NCBI RefSeq assembly: GCF_900113945.1
Contig: NZ_FORG01000012.1
Coordinates: forward strand, 1-64,000
Direction: 5' to 3'
Origin: Xenorhabdus mauleonii
Lineage (GTDB): Bacteria > Pseudomonadota > Gammaproteobacteria > Enterobacterales > Enterobacteriaceae
DNA: 64,000 bases
In this document: positions 41,317 through 49,816 of the stretch, piece by piece
Layout of the letters: each line of letters opens with the position of its first letter
Position numbering within the stretch: position 1 is the stretch's first letter
Made by a program: the position numbers and the translations under genes
Notes under the pieces: generated by a model
Database searches by the model: none
Told to the model about the DNA's origin: nothing
The model's input: the letters and a program-made list of their open reading frames with translations, nothing else

Positions 41317-41396
41317 ACCCATGCCCTCTCCTTCAATTTACTGCTCCTTGTTTACTACTCCTTATTTACTATGTCTTCTTGACTATTCCCTTGAAT

Positions 41397-42452
41397 TTAC
41401 CACTCCAATACAAGCTGGCGTTCCAATTGTGGGCTTTGTAAAGTGACATGCAAACCGACCAATCTAACCCCTCGCCCTTCCCTGCGAGTTTCCCAAGCTT
41501 GTTTTGCAACCTGAAGCAGATCAGATTTATCCAGCAAGGGATGAACATGTTCCTGTGTTGTTAATTGAAAATCGTCAAACTTGAGTTTGATGCCCTGACG
41601 GGCAATACGGAGATCAGGTTTTACTTTTGCTAGCCTGTTTTCCAGCTCAGGGTAAAGTTTTTCAATCAGCTCTACGCAATCGCACCATTCATAAATATCC
41701 TGCACCAATGTTTTTTCCACCCCGACTGATTTGCGCAATCGCTCTGGTATGATTTGCCGTTCATCAATGCCGTGGCAACGTTCCCAAAGCGAAAGACCAA
41801 ATTTGCCCAAACTCTTTATCAATGTCAGTTTATCGTAATGTTGAACATCAGAGCAGGTTTCCAGCCCCATATCTGACAGGCGCTTGGCCGTGACTTTCCC
41901 AACACCGGGAATTTTACGCAACGGAAGGGTTTTCACAAAAGCATCCACACTTTCTGGAGCAATCACACATTGACCATTCGGTTTATTGATGTCAGACGCT
42001 ATTTTGGCCAGAAACCTGACAGGGGCAACACCCGCAGAGGCAGTCAGTTGCAATTCATCAAAAATAATCTGACGAATTTCCTGAGCAATTAATGTGGCAG
42101 AGCCGTGGCAATGCCGGCAATCCGTTACATCCAAATAAGCTTCATCTAATGAAAGAGGCTCGATCAAATCGGTGTAACGGGAAAAAATACGGCGGATATG
42201 TTGGGACACTTCTTTATAAAGTGACATTCGACCTTGGACTACTTTCAATTGCGGACAAAGTTTCAATGCCATGGCTGTGGACATTGCACTATGTACTCCA
42301 AAACGGCGGGCGAGATAATTTGCCGTACTTATCACCCCTCGCCGATCTGCGCTTCCTCCCACAGCAATAGGGATATTGCGCAGTGATGGATTATCCCGCA
42401 TTTCAATGGCAGCAAAAAAACAATCCATATCGATATGAATAATTTTGCGCAT
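41397..42452 (-). CDS. dinB: DinB, DNA polymerase IV
   Basis: DinB is an error-prone Y-family polymerase for translesion synthesis. The 351 residues equal the E. coli enzyme. [20 protein letters not shown] holds the first metal-binding Asp pair and [14 protein letters not shown] the catalytic DE. Helix-hairpin-helix and little-finger regions follow. An SOS box lies just upstream. The yafN-yafO toxin-antitoxin genes that accompany dinB in E. coli are absent. Confidence 0.96.
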   Translation of the reverse strand: MRKIIHIDMDCFFAAIEMRDNPSLRNIPIAVGGSADRRGVISTANYLARRFGVHSAMSTAMALKLCPQLKVVQGRMSLYKEVSQHIRRIFSRYTDLIEPLSLDEAYLDVTDCRHCHGSATLIAQEIRQIIFDELQLTASAGVAPVRFLAKIASDINKPNGQCVIAPESVDAFVKTLPLRKIPGVGKVTAKRLSDMGLETCSDVQHYDKLTLIKSLGKFGLSLWERCHGIDERQIIPERLRKSVGVEKTLVQDIYEWCDCVELIEKLYPELENRLAKVKPDLRIARQGIKLKFDDFQLTTQEHVHPLLDKSDLLQVAKQAWETRREGRGVRLVGLHVTLQSPQLERQLVLEW

Positions 42453-42475
42453 TTCATCTCCCCCGGATCAGAATA

Positions 42476-42491
42476 CTGTATAAATATACAG
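42476..42491 (-). promoter_or_regulatory. LexA (SOS) box of dinB
   Basis: CTGTATAAATATACAG is a perfect CTGT-N8-ACAG operator with AT-rich centre, 24 bp upstream of dinB. Confidence 0.88.
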
Positions 42492-42532
42492 AAGGAGATT
42501 ATGAAACTCTAGATAATTTTTTCAGAAAATTT

Positions 42533-43723
42533 TCAATTTACTGGTTTCTTTGAATGCAAACGTGCATCCACCCAAACTGGCACTAACGCAAGCATACCAA
42601 GCAAAGCACCAACCCAGCCGATGGAAGGTAAGCCGTACCCAGCCCCTATCGCAAACCCGCCCAATAGAGGTGCCAGTGTAATCCCCAGTTGAAATGCGGA
42701 AACATTGGTTGCCCCCGCCAGAGTCGGCGCATTTGCTGCGATGGTATAAACCCGGTTCATAACCGCTGGGTTCACAACAAAGCCAAACACCCCAAGCAAA
42801 AACACCAGACAAATTGTTGCGATCGTATGTTCAGCCCAAAAAGCCAAAGCAATAGAAATAATAATCATGCCGATAATGCCAATGGATAGCGTTTTGAACG
42901 GGTATTTATCTGCGGTACGCCCGCCTATGCTCAAGCCGATAAAAGCCCCGATCCCGAAAAGAGCCAAAACGGCCGGAACCCAATTTACAGCCAATTTGCT
43001 GACATCAATCAACAATGCGCCCAAATAACCAAATGTCGCCATATAAGCGGCTGTTGTTAGTAGTGTCGTCATATAAGCAACCCACAGTTTCGGTTGCTTC
43101 ATCACCTTCAATTCAGCGTCCAGTACAGACACATTTTCATGATTCTGCTGCATTTCAGGCAGCATAAACCATAATGCCACTGCAGCTACCGTTGTGGCTG
43201 CCGCCACGGCCCAGAAACCTGCCCGCCACCCTGCCATATCACTGATGACCGTTCCTAGCGGCCCACCAACCACCATTGCCAGACTCAGCCCACTGACAAC
43301 AACGGCCAAAGCTCTTGCGGTGCGATCCTGTGCCACTAAACTGACTGCCGTAGTCGCCGCCACGGCCCAGAATCCGGCATAAGCCACACCACTCACCACA
43401 CGCGCAATTACCAACGGCCAATAGCCGGGAGAAAGCATGCCGATCGCAGTGGCTATAACGAACAGCGCTTGGCTTATCAGCAGAGTTGATCGCCGCGGCC
43501 AACGCAATGTTGCAATAGCCAATGGCGGAGCACCGAACAACACTCCCACCGCAAATGCAGAAATCAACATGCCCGCAGAAGGCAAAGACACCTGCAAATC
43601 AACAGCAATCTTTGGCAACACCCCTGCAATCAAAAATTCCGAACTCCCCATGGCGAAAAGGCTTAAGCCCAGCAAATATACCGAAATAGGTATTTTTGAT
43701 TGCACTGCATTTGAAACAGACAT
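42533..43723 (-). CDS. MFS drug-efflux-type transporter (Cmx/CmrA, AraJ-like)
   Basis: This is a 12-helix major facilitator of the DHA1 type. FAMGSSEFLIAGVLPKIAVDL opens helix 1-loop and LAVVVSGLSLAMVVGGPLG fits motif C of antiporters, so it probably exports a small hydrophobic compound. Similarity by eye is to chloramphenicol-type Cmx/CmrA and AraJ-like carriers. I start at 43723 (MSVSNAVQSKIP) with TAGGAG upstream, giving 396 residues; the frame has 18 more upstream codons. No regulator gene is adjacent. Its substrate is unknown. Confidence 0.8.
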   Translation of the reverse strand: MSVSNAVQSKIPISVYLLGLSLFAMGSSEFLIAGVLPKIAVDLQVSLPSAGMLISAFAVGVLFGAPPLAIATLRWPRRSTLLISQALFVIATAIGMLSPGYWPLVIARVVSGVAYAGFWAVAATTAVSLVAQDRTARALAVVVSGLSLAMVVGGPLGTVISDMAGWRAGFWAVAAATTVAAVALWFMLPEMQQNHENVSVLDAELKVMKQPKLWVAYMTTLLTTAAYMATFGYLGALLIDVSKLAVNWVPAVLALFGIGAFIGLSIGGRTADKYPFKTLSIGIIGMIIISIALAFWAEHTIATICLVFLLGVFGFVVNPAVMNRVYTIAANAPTLAGATNVSAFQLGITLAPLLGGFAIGAGYGLPSIGWVGALLGMLALVPVWVDARLHSKKPVN

Positions 43724-43957
43724 AGGTGAACTCCTAAGTGTTTTGTTGAAATTATGTAATAAATAGCCATAGACCAATTGACTAAAGATAAATTACAACA
43801 TTATTATTCAAATAATCAATTGAATGTTTCACGGGGAATGCATTTACATTAATTAACATTAAAATTATGGCAAGGAAGCACATTCAACTTAAAAACTAAT
43901 TATTACACTGTTTTTAAAGAATAATATTTTATAAATATTAATTTTTTGGGGGAGTCA

Positions 43958-45484
43958 ATGATGAAAATAATTGAATACTTCAAACAACTACTCAATGGAA
44001 CACCTGACAATTATGATGCTATTGAATATGAAGGAGACTGGTGGACATGGGCTAAAGTACGTTCCTGTACAAATATGCTGGAAAACGCATTGATAGAAGC
44101 CGGGATTAAATCTTCAGAACGAATTGGCTTAATTTTAGAAAATCGTCCAGAGCATATTGCAACCACCTTGAAATTGTTAACAAAAAATATGCCAATTGTT
44201 GTTCTCAATCCATTACAACCAACATCCCGCCTTATAGAAAATATTACACGCCTAGATATAAAAATTATCATCGCAGGCACTGCACTACTGGCAGATAAAA
44301 AATTACTTGAAGAGATAATTAAAAATAGAATGATATTTAAATTAAGCCAGAGTGGAGAAACATTTTTAATCAGTAATAATAATAGTAATAGAACAAATAA
44401 AATTAATGATCAAAATATAGCTATCGAAATGCCAACTTCCGGAACCACAGGCACACCAAAACAGGTAAAACTCACCTATCAACAATTAGATAATGCTGTA
44501 ACTGCCAGTGTACAAGTTCCTAAAGATAAAACATTATTAATGGAGTCAGTGTCATTGGTCTCTATGCCAATGGTTCATATTTCTGGCTTGTGGGGCGTCC
44601 TGAGTGCATTATATACAGGCCGGAAAATAGTACTTATGTCGAAATTCGCCTTAATGCCTTGGATTGAGGCTGTTGAGCGTTATAAAATACGGGCGACATT
44701 TCTTGTCCCGACCGCTTTATATGACCTGCTTAATTCTAATGTCCCTCCAGAAAAACTTCATTCACTGAAAATTATTACAACTGGATCAACCTCTTGTTCG
44801 CCCAAGCTAATTGAACAGTTTTTTCTCCGGTACGGAATAAGAATATTAGCAACCTATGGAGCCACGGAATTCGCCGGAGCCATTGCCGGCTGGGATTCTG
44901 CTCTACATGAAAAATGGTGGAATAAAAAAGCAGGCAGTGCGGGAAAAACATATTCAGGCATTAAAATTAGAATTACAGGTGAATCAGGAGCTGAATTATC
45001 TGCGGGTCAAAAAGGATATCTCGAAGTTCTTACCAAACCCAATTGGCTTGTTAATCAATATGAATGGGTGCGTACTAACGATCTCGCTAATATTGATTCT
45101 GATGGTTTCCTATGGATTTTAGGAAGAAAGGATAACATCATCACACGTGGGGGTTTTAAAATCCAAACTGAAAAAATAAAAAATCTGTTAGAAACCCATC
45201 CTTCTGTAAAAGAAGCTGCTGTAATCGCCATTCCAGATACTCGACTCGGTTCTATCCCCATCGCTGTTATTGAAATATTGCCCAAATATCCGGTGCCCAG
45301 TATTGATGAATTGGTCAACCTATGCCGCAGAGAGCTGTTACCGTATGAAAGACCTTCACATCTTTTAATTGTAGATAAATTACCTAGAACACCATCATCC
45401 AAAATAGATCAAGTCGAACTTCTAAATATGACTGTTACTTCCTTAAAGAAAAGGCCTATCGCTAATAATAGCTATCAAGGATAG
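43958..45484 (+). CDS. AMP-forming acyl/aryl-CoA ligase-like enzyme
   Basis: The 508-residue protein belongs to the ANL (adenylate-forming) superfamily that activates carboxylic acids with ATP and usually passes them to CoA. The phosphate-binding loop is good (PTSGTTGTPKQV, about 160-171; Gln replaces the usual Gly). YGATEF (A5) and GRKDNIITRGGFKI (A8) are normal. The A7 motif is altered to WVRTNDLA where YxTGD is usual, and A10 reads PRTPSSKID with the catalytic Lys kept. No carrier domain is attached. GGGGGAG precedes the ATG at 43958. DNA here is strikingly AT-rich, one 60-base line having only 14 G or C. First gene of a possible three-gene operon. Confidence 0.85.
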   Translation: MMKIIEYFKQLLNGTPDNYDAIEYEGDWWTWAKVRSCTNMLENALIEAGIKSSERIGLILENRPEHIATTLKLLTKNMPIVVLNPLQPTSRLIENITRLDIKIIIAGTALLADKKLLEEIIKNRMIFKLSQSGETFLISNNNSNRTNKINDQNIAIEMPTSGTTGTPKQVKLTYQQLDNAVTASVQVPKDKTLLMESVSLVSMPMVHISGLWGVLSALYTGRKIVLMSKFALMPWIEAVERYKIRATFLVPTALYDLLNSNVPPEKLHSLKIITTGSTSCSPKLIEQFFLRYGIRILATYGATEFAGAIAGWDSALHEKWWNKKAGSAGKTYSGIKIRITGESGAELSAGQKGYLEVLTKPNWLVNQYEWVRTNDLANIDSDGFLWILGRKDNIITRGGFKIQTEKIKNLLETHPSVKEAAVIAIPDTRLGSIPIAVIEILPKYPVPSIDELVNLCRRELLPYERPSHLLIVDKLPRTPSSKIDQVELLNMTVTSLKKRPIANNSYQG

Positions 45485-45518
45485 TCATGAATAATTAACT
45501 CATAAAAAACTCATTATT

Positions 45519-46388
45519 ATGAATAAGATGAAATATTTTACCGTCACTAATGCCACTCTCCAAGATTGGAGAAAAATAATAGAATGGGGAAATAGGGAGG
45601 GATGGAATGCCGGTTATCAAGATGCTGCTTGTGCCTATCAGATTGATCCAAAAGGATTATTCATAGGCTGGCTGGATAATAAGATTATTGCCGCAGTTTC
45701 ATTGATCAATCATTCTGAAAAGTACTCCATATGGGGAAGTTATCTAGTTCACCCGGAGTATCGAGGGAAAGGATATGGAAAAGCGATTTGCAAAATAGCT
45801 CGGGTTCATGCAGGCAACCGCGAAATTGGTTCTAATGCCATGCCTGAAATGACATCCAATTATATGAAATCTGGGTTGGTTTCCGTCCATAAAATTATTC
45901 ACTATGCCGGGAGAGTTAAAAGAAAAAAAATCAACCCACTGAATAAAACGAATAAAATATTCCCCATTGAACCACATCATTTAGATATCATTACTGACTA
46001 CGATGCAATATTTTTCCCAACATCACGAAAACGTTTCCTGCAAAATTGGTTATTTTCTGCCGGACATAAATCGCATGTCAAATTTGATAATGGAGAAATC
46101 ACTGGTTACGGTGTGATTCGCCCTGCGCCACAAGGCTATAAAATTGGTCCATTGGCAGCCACGACACCAGATGATGCACAAGACCTCTTTGATTCATTAA
46201 CTGCTGATTTAAATCCAACCGACAACATTTCTATTTTTGTTCCTGACTATGCGAGTGAAAAATTCACTTCCTCTCTACGTTATAAAGGGCTTTCCAGTCA
46301 ATTTCATGTGGTATATATGCACAAAGGCAGCATATATAAAAACATGAATGAAATCATATACTCCCCTGCAAACTTAGAGATGGGTTAA
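45519..46388 (+). CDS. Double-domain GNAT N-acetyltransferase (YitH/Acetyltransf_18 type)
   Basis: The 289-residue protein has an N-terminal GNAT domain (about 5-130) with the acetyl-CoA loop VHPEYRGKGYGKAI. A second domain (about 150-285) contains GYGVIRPAPQGYKIGPLAATT, the pattern I know from YitH-like two-domain GNAT proteins. It should acetylate or acylate an amine, but the substrate is unknown. It lies 34 bp after one ligase-like gene and 46 bp before another, on the same strand, so it may use a product or CoA thioester of that pathway (inference). Confidence 0.82.
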   Translation: MNKMKYFTVTNATLQDWRKIIEWGNREGWNAGYQDAACAYQIDPKGLFIGWLDNKIIAAVSLINHSEKYSIWGSYLVHPEYRGKGYGKAICKIARVHAGNREIGSNAMPEMTSNYMKSGLVSVHKIIHYAGRVKRKKINPLNKTNKIFPIEPHHLDIITDYDAIFFPTSRKRFLQNWLFSAGHKSHVKFDNGEITGYGVIRPAPQGYKIGPLAATTPDDAQDLFDSLTADLNPTDNISIFVPDYASEKFTSSLRYKGLSSQFHVVYMHKGSIYKNMNEIIYSPANLEMG

Positions 46389-46434
46389 ATATGAACATTC
46401 AATATAATACTTAATTCTAGATAAGGTGAAAGCT

Positions 46435-47958
46435 ATGTCCCAAGAAAAACCAATATCTTATAATAATGAAAGAGTAGTATTTCCCTACAGTACCGGAGCC
46501 ATTCTAGAACGATGTAGTTTGACTTATGATCAAAACATAGCGGTTATATTTAATGATCATGAGATAACCTACCGAGAACAAATAATTCGTATTCGTCAAA
46601 GTGGGCAGGCATTGTTGCAGCTAGGGATGGTTAAAGGAGATAGAATCGCGCTATTGCTCCCCAATAGCCCAGAATTATTGAATATTTATTTTGGTGCCCT
46701 ATGGGCAGGTTTAGTTGTTGTTCCCTTATTTCCCAAAGGAAGCTTTATTGACCACTCCTTTATTATCCAAGATTCTGCTGCTCGGGCAGTGATATACGAT
46801 GGATACCTACATAATTTTGATGCTGAATTTGCTTTAAACGTAAATGATTTTATTCAATTAGCAAATAAACAACCTTCAGAAGCGAGAATACCTGACGTCA
46901 GTCCAATGGATCTATATGGCATTTTTTACGTCGGGGGAGATGACGGGCGTTTAAAAGGCGTATTGCATACACATGGGAGTTATCTGTCTTCCATTGCAGG
47001 ACAAATGATTGACATTGGACTTGGAGAGCAGGAAAGATTCGCTCATGTTGCACCAATTACCCATGCAGGTGGAATGTTCATCCTCCCTGTATGGATGAAA
47101 GGCGGAACCAATGTATTATTAAGTGGGTTTGATCCTGACAAACTGTTATACACCATTAATAAAAATAAAATTACATCTACAATGATGGTTCCAACCATGT
47201 TATATACGCTATTAGATAAATTGGAAAATAGCAGTAATGAATCACTTTCATTAACCAATATTATCTATGGAGTATCACCATTTCAACAAGATAGATTATT
47301 ACAAGCATTAGATATTTTCGGGCCTATATTCACTCAGGTTTATGGGATTACCGAAGCACCAAATCAATTAACAATATTAGATAAACATGAGCATTTTCAT
47401 GCATTGAAAACCAATAATTTTAAAAGACTCACCTCGTTAGGTCGAGCAGCGTCATTAACAGATATTAAATTAATCAATAATGAAAGCGTCAGCGATTTTC
47501 ATGGTGAAATGGTAATACGCGGCCCGCATATTACACTCGGTTATTGGAAAAGACCCAAAGAGACTCAAGAAGTTTTACGTGATGGTTGGTTATACACTGG
47601 AGATATCGTTACAAAAGATGAGCAAGGTTTTTTGTACCTAGTTGAAAGAAAAAAAGACATTATCATTTCTGGTGGATTTAACATTTATGCTAAGCATATC
47701 GAAGCAACATTACTACAACACCCTAAGATACAGATGGCAGCAGTGATTGGCGTACCTGACAATAAATGGGGTGAATTAGTAAAAGCAATTATCTCCCCTG
47801 TTCCAAATGTTAACATTACTGAAGCAGAGATTATTGCTTGGGCTAAAGAGCGATTAGGTTCAATATATACTCCAAAAGCTATCAGCTTTGTTGATCAGAT
47901 TCCTGTCACCGAAGAGGGAAAAATAGAAAAATCAGAATTGAAGAAGCATTTAATATAA
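46435..47958 (+). CDS. AMP-ligase-family protein with degenerate phosphate loop
   Basis: This 507-residue protein is a second ANL-superfamily member. Motifs A5 (YGITEAPN), A7 (WLYTGDIV), A8 (ERKKDIIISGGFNIY) and A10 (VTEEGKIEK) are normal. The A3 phosphate loop, usually TSGTTGxPKG, reads VGGDDGRLKG (about 166-175): the hydroxyl residues and proline are gone and two aspartates appear, while the Lys remains. It may be inactive, regulatory or altered in catalysis. The start at 46435 (MSQEKPIS) has AAGGTG upstream; a GTG three codons earlier is in frame. It closes the AT-rich ligase-GNAT-ligase set. Confidence 0.83.
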   Translation: MSQEKPISYNNERVVFPYSTGAILERCSLTYDQNIAVIFNDHEITYREQIIRIRQSGQALLQLGMVKGDRIALLLPNSPELLNIYFGALWAGLVVVPLFPKGSFIDHSFIIQDSAARAVIYDGYLHNFDAEFALNVNDFIQLANKQPSEARIPDVSPMDLYGIFYVGGDDGRLKGVLHTHGSYLSSIAGQMIDIGLGEQERFAHVAPITHAGGMFILPVWMKGGTNVLLSGFDPDKLLYTINKNKITSTMMVPTMLYTLLDKLENSSNESLSLTNIIYGVSPFQQDRLLQALDIFGPIFTQVYGITEAPNQLTILDKHEHFHALKTNNFKRLTSLGRAASLTDIKLINNESVSDFHGEMVIRGPHITLGYWKRPKETQEVLRDGWLYTGDIVTKDEQGFLYLVERKKDIIISGGFNIYAKHIEATLLQHPKIQMAAVIGVPDNKWGELVKAIISPVPNVNITEAEIIAWAKERLGSIYTPKAISFVDQIPVTEEGKIEKSELKKHLI

Positions 47959-48053
47959 GAATAAGAATAAGAATTAAAACAATAATAGAGTCACAAACTA
48001 TTTTTAAAATTACATCATTGCCAAAAAAAATAATTTTTTATTGTTATGCTAAA

Positions 48054-48089
48054 ATATCAAATACTCGGTATGCGCTGAGTATTTGATAT
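48054..48089. repeat. 13-bp perfect inverted repeat after the ligase set
   Basis: ATATCAAATACTC (48054-48066) and GAGTATTTGATAT (48077-48089) flank ten bases, 96 bp after the second ligase gene. No T run follows, so it may be a terminator stabilised otherwise, or a protein-binding site. Confidence 0.5.
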
Positions 48090-48128
48090 ATAATCCAAAG
48101 AAGTCATTATCTTAAACAAAGACCATAA

Positions 48129-48240
48129 TTACCCTCTCTGCCCAGCTCGTCCTCTTTGAACGTTGATCGTTTTCTGGCTAGATTTGTTTACTCCCAATTC
48201 ATTGGCTTCTCTGCCCGCTAGAAACAATTTAAAAAATAAT
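48129..48240 (-). pseudogene. Orphan coding-like fragment of unknown family
   Basis: On the minus strand a frame reads FFKLFLAGREANELGVNKSS followed by QKTINVQRGRAGQRG and a TAA stop at 48129. It has no visible start or ribosome site and its base composition is higher in G and C than the flanks. It looks like the C-terminal end of a lost gene. I do not recognise the family. The rest of 47959-48492 is AT-rich and probably carries the promoter of the following MFS gene. Confidence 0.3.
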
Positions 48241-48492
48241 ATTGCAAAAAAATGATAACAATAATGTTAATAAATTTTTTTACCAACACCAAATTTATTC
48301 ACATTCTTTGTAGCAATCACTCAACGATTAATATCGGTTAAACAACTTGCAGGAAAGATATGCTATATCAAAAAATAACACACAAATAATAAATAAGTAT
48401 GACTTTATACATAAAAGTGACATACATGCATTTCGCATGTACTATTACCGCTATTTATCAAAAATACATTTTTAATAAAAATAAGGATAGTA

Positions 48493-49731
48493 ATGAAAAA
48501 TAATATTTCATTTTTTTTATATCAACTCTCTGATATTTTGTTCACTTCTTCCACGCGAGCATTTGGAATGTTGTTCTCATGGTGGATGATTGAAGTACTA
48601 AATCTGGAATTTCAACTTGGATGGTTTATTTTTTCATCATGGTTCCTGCAAGTCTTATTCCTTGTTTTCATGAGCGACCTTGGGGATAGGTTCAATAAAA
48701 AGAACATTGTTCTAATTTGTATAATCCCTATCGCATTGCTTTTCATCCTGTCTAATTTCATAGATAAAAATCTATATATGCCATTAGGCATAATCTATAT
48801 TTTCGCGTCTATTTCAGCCATACTCATTCAGCCAATAGGAACAAGTATCCTGCCGGAAATAAGCAATAAAAACAAGCTAGAATCTTCTTTTAAATATAGA
48901 GGAATGGTTAACTCAGTTAATATCATCCTTGGCCCCGCAATATCTGGCATAGTGATCCATTACTTAAACATTAATGGAGCTTTGATTTTTATTTCTTCAA
49001 TGTCTATCTTATCCATAATCGGCTTTTATTGTGTGCAAAACAAACAAAAAGAAAAATCATCACAACAGCATAAAAGCAGTGTAGGAAATATCAGGATAAT
49101 TACGAAAAACCCAACAGAAGCCAGTCTGGTGATTGTTTCTTCTTTTTTCAATTTTACTGTCGTTCCACTTGTGACTTATATCACGCCACTTATCATCATC
49201 AATGAATTTAAGCTAAGTGCTTTACAAGTTGGGATTGCTGAAGCAACTTTTGGTATCGGCATGATGATTGGCAGCACGATTGTTATTAAACCCATGAACA
49301 AGATTTTCTGTAAAGCACACAGTGCTTTTATTTCCGCTTTCACGATTGCAGCATGCATAACAGGAATATCCACAGCGGGTTCATTGGTTGAGTTATGTGG
49401 TTATATGCTGCTCAGTGGCGTAGGGTTGGTTATTTATAATATTAATACTACTTCAATTCGATGCCTTGCAACGCCGGAACCTTATCGCAATACAATGGAA
49501 TCTAAATTCCTTGCCATTTGCATAGTATCAATACCATTGGGAATGTTATCTGCAACCTACCTGATAGAAAGTTATGATATTAGAGTCCTGTTAATTATCT
49601 TTTCAGCGTTGATGGGCTTAATGTCATTTTTCGTTCTATTCTCCCCTAAATATGTTGAGATCTCAAAAATGCCGGAAGCCCAATTAGAGGGCTATTACGA
49701 AAAGATATATCCCGATGCTTACCGTTCATAA
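48493..49731 (+). CDS. MFS exporter of the ligase/GNAT cluster
   Basis: This 412-residue, roughly 12-helix protein belongs to the major facilitator superfamily, with the loop 2-3 motif DLGDRFNKKNIVLI (about 60-73). Overall it resembles MFS_3 exporters such as EntS and MefA-type carriers. It follows the ligase set on the same strand after 534 bp and shares its AT-rich composition, so it could export the product; it may have its own promoter. Start ATG at 48493 with AAGGATAG just upstream. Substrate unknown. Confidence 0.8.
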   Translation: MKNNISFFLYQLSDILFTSSTRAFGMLFSWWMIEVLNLEFQLGWFIFSSWFLQVLFLVFMSDLGDRFNKKNIVLICIIPIALLFILSNFIDKNLYMPLGIIYIFASISAILIQPIGTSILPEISNKNKLESSFKYRGMVNSVNIILGPAISGIVIHYLNINGALIFISSMSILSIIGFYCVQNKQKEKSSQQHKSSVGNIRIITKNPTEASLVIVSSFFNFTVVPLVTYITPLIIINEFKLSALQVGIAEATFGIGMMIGSTIVIKPMNKIFCKAHSAFISAFTIAACITGISTAGSLVELCGYMLLSGVGLVIYNINTTSIRCLATPEPYRNTMESKFLAICIVSIPLGMLSATYLIESYDIRVLLIIFSALMGLMSFFVLFSPKYVEISKMPEAQLEGYYEKIYPDAYRS

Positions 49732-49771
49732 TATAAATCAATACGTAACATAATTGATTTCCTGCTTTGAT

Positions 49772-49804
49772 AAAAGGTCATCCGCATAATGCAGATGACC
49801 TTTT
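49772..49804 (+). terminator. Bidirectional terminator between MFS gene and betT
   Basis: AAAAGGTCATC (49772-49782) and GATGACCTTTT (49794-49804) form an 11-bp stem with T runs in both directions, between the convergent genes. Confidence 0.88.
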
Positions 49805-49816
49805 ATCGCTTGAGTT

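Noticed and set aside
42533-49804. Possible prophage or integrative element
   Set aside because: No integrase, transposase, phage structural gene or tRNA attachment site is visible; only base composition is unusual.
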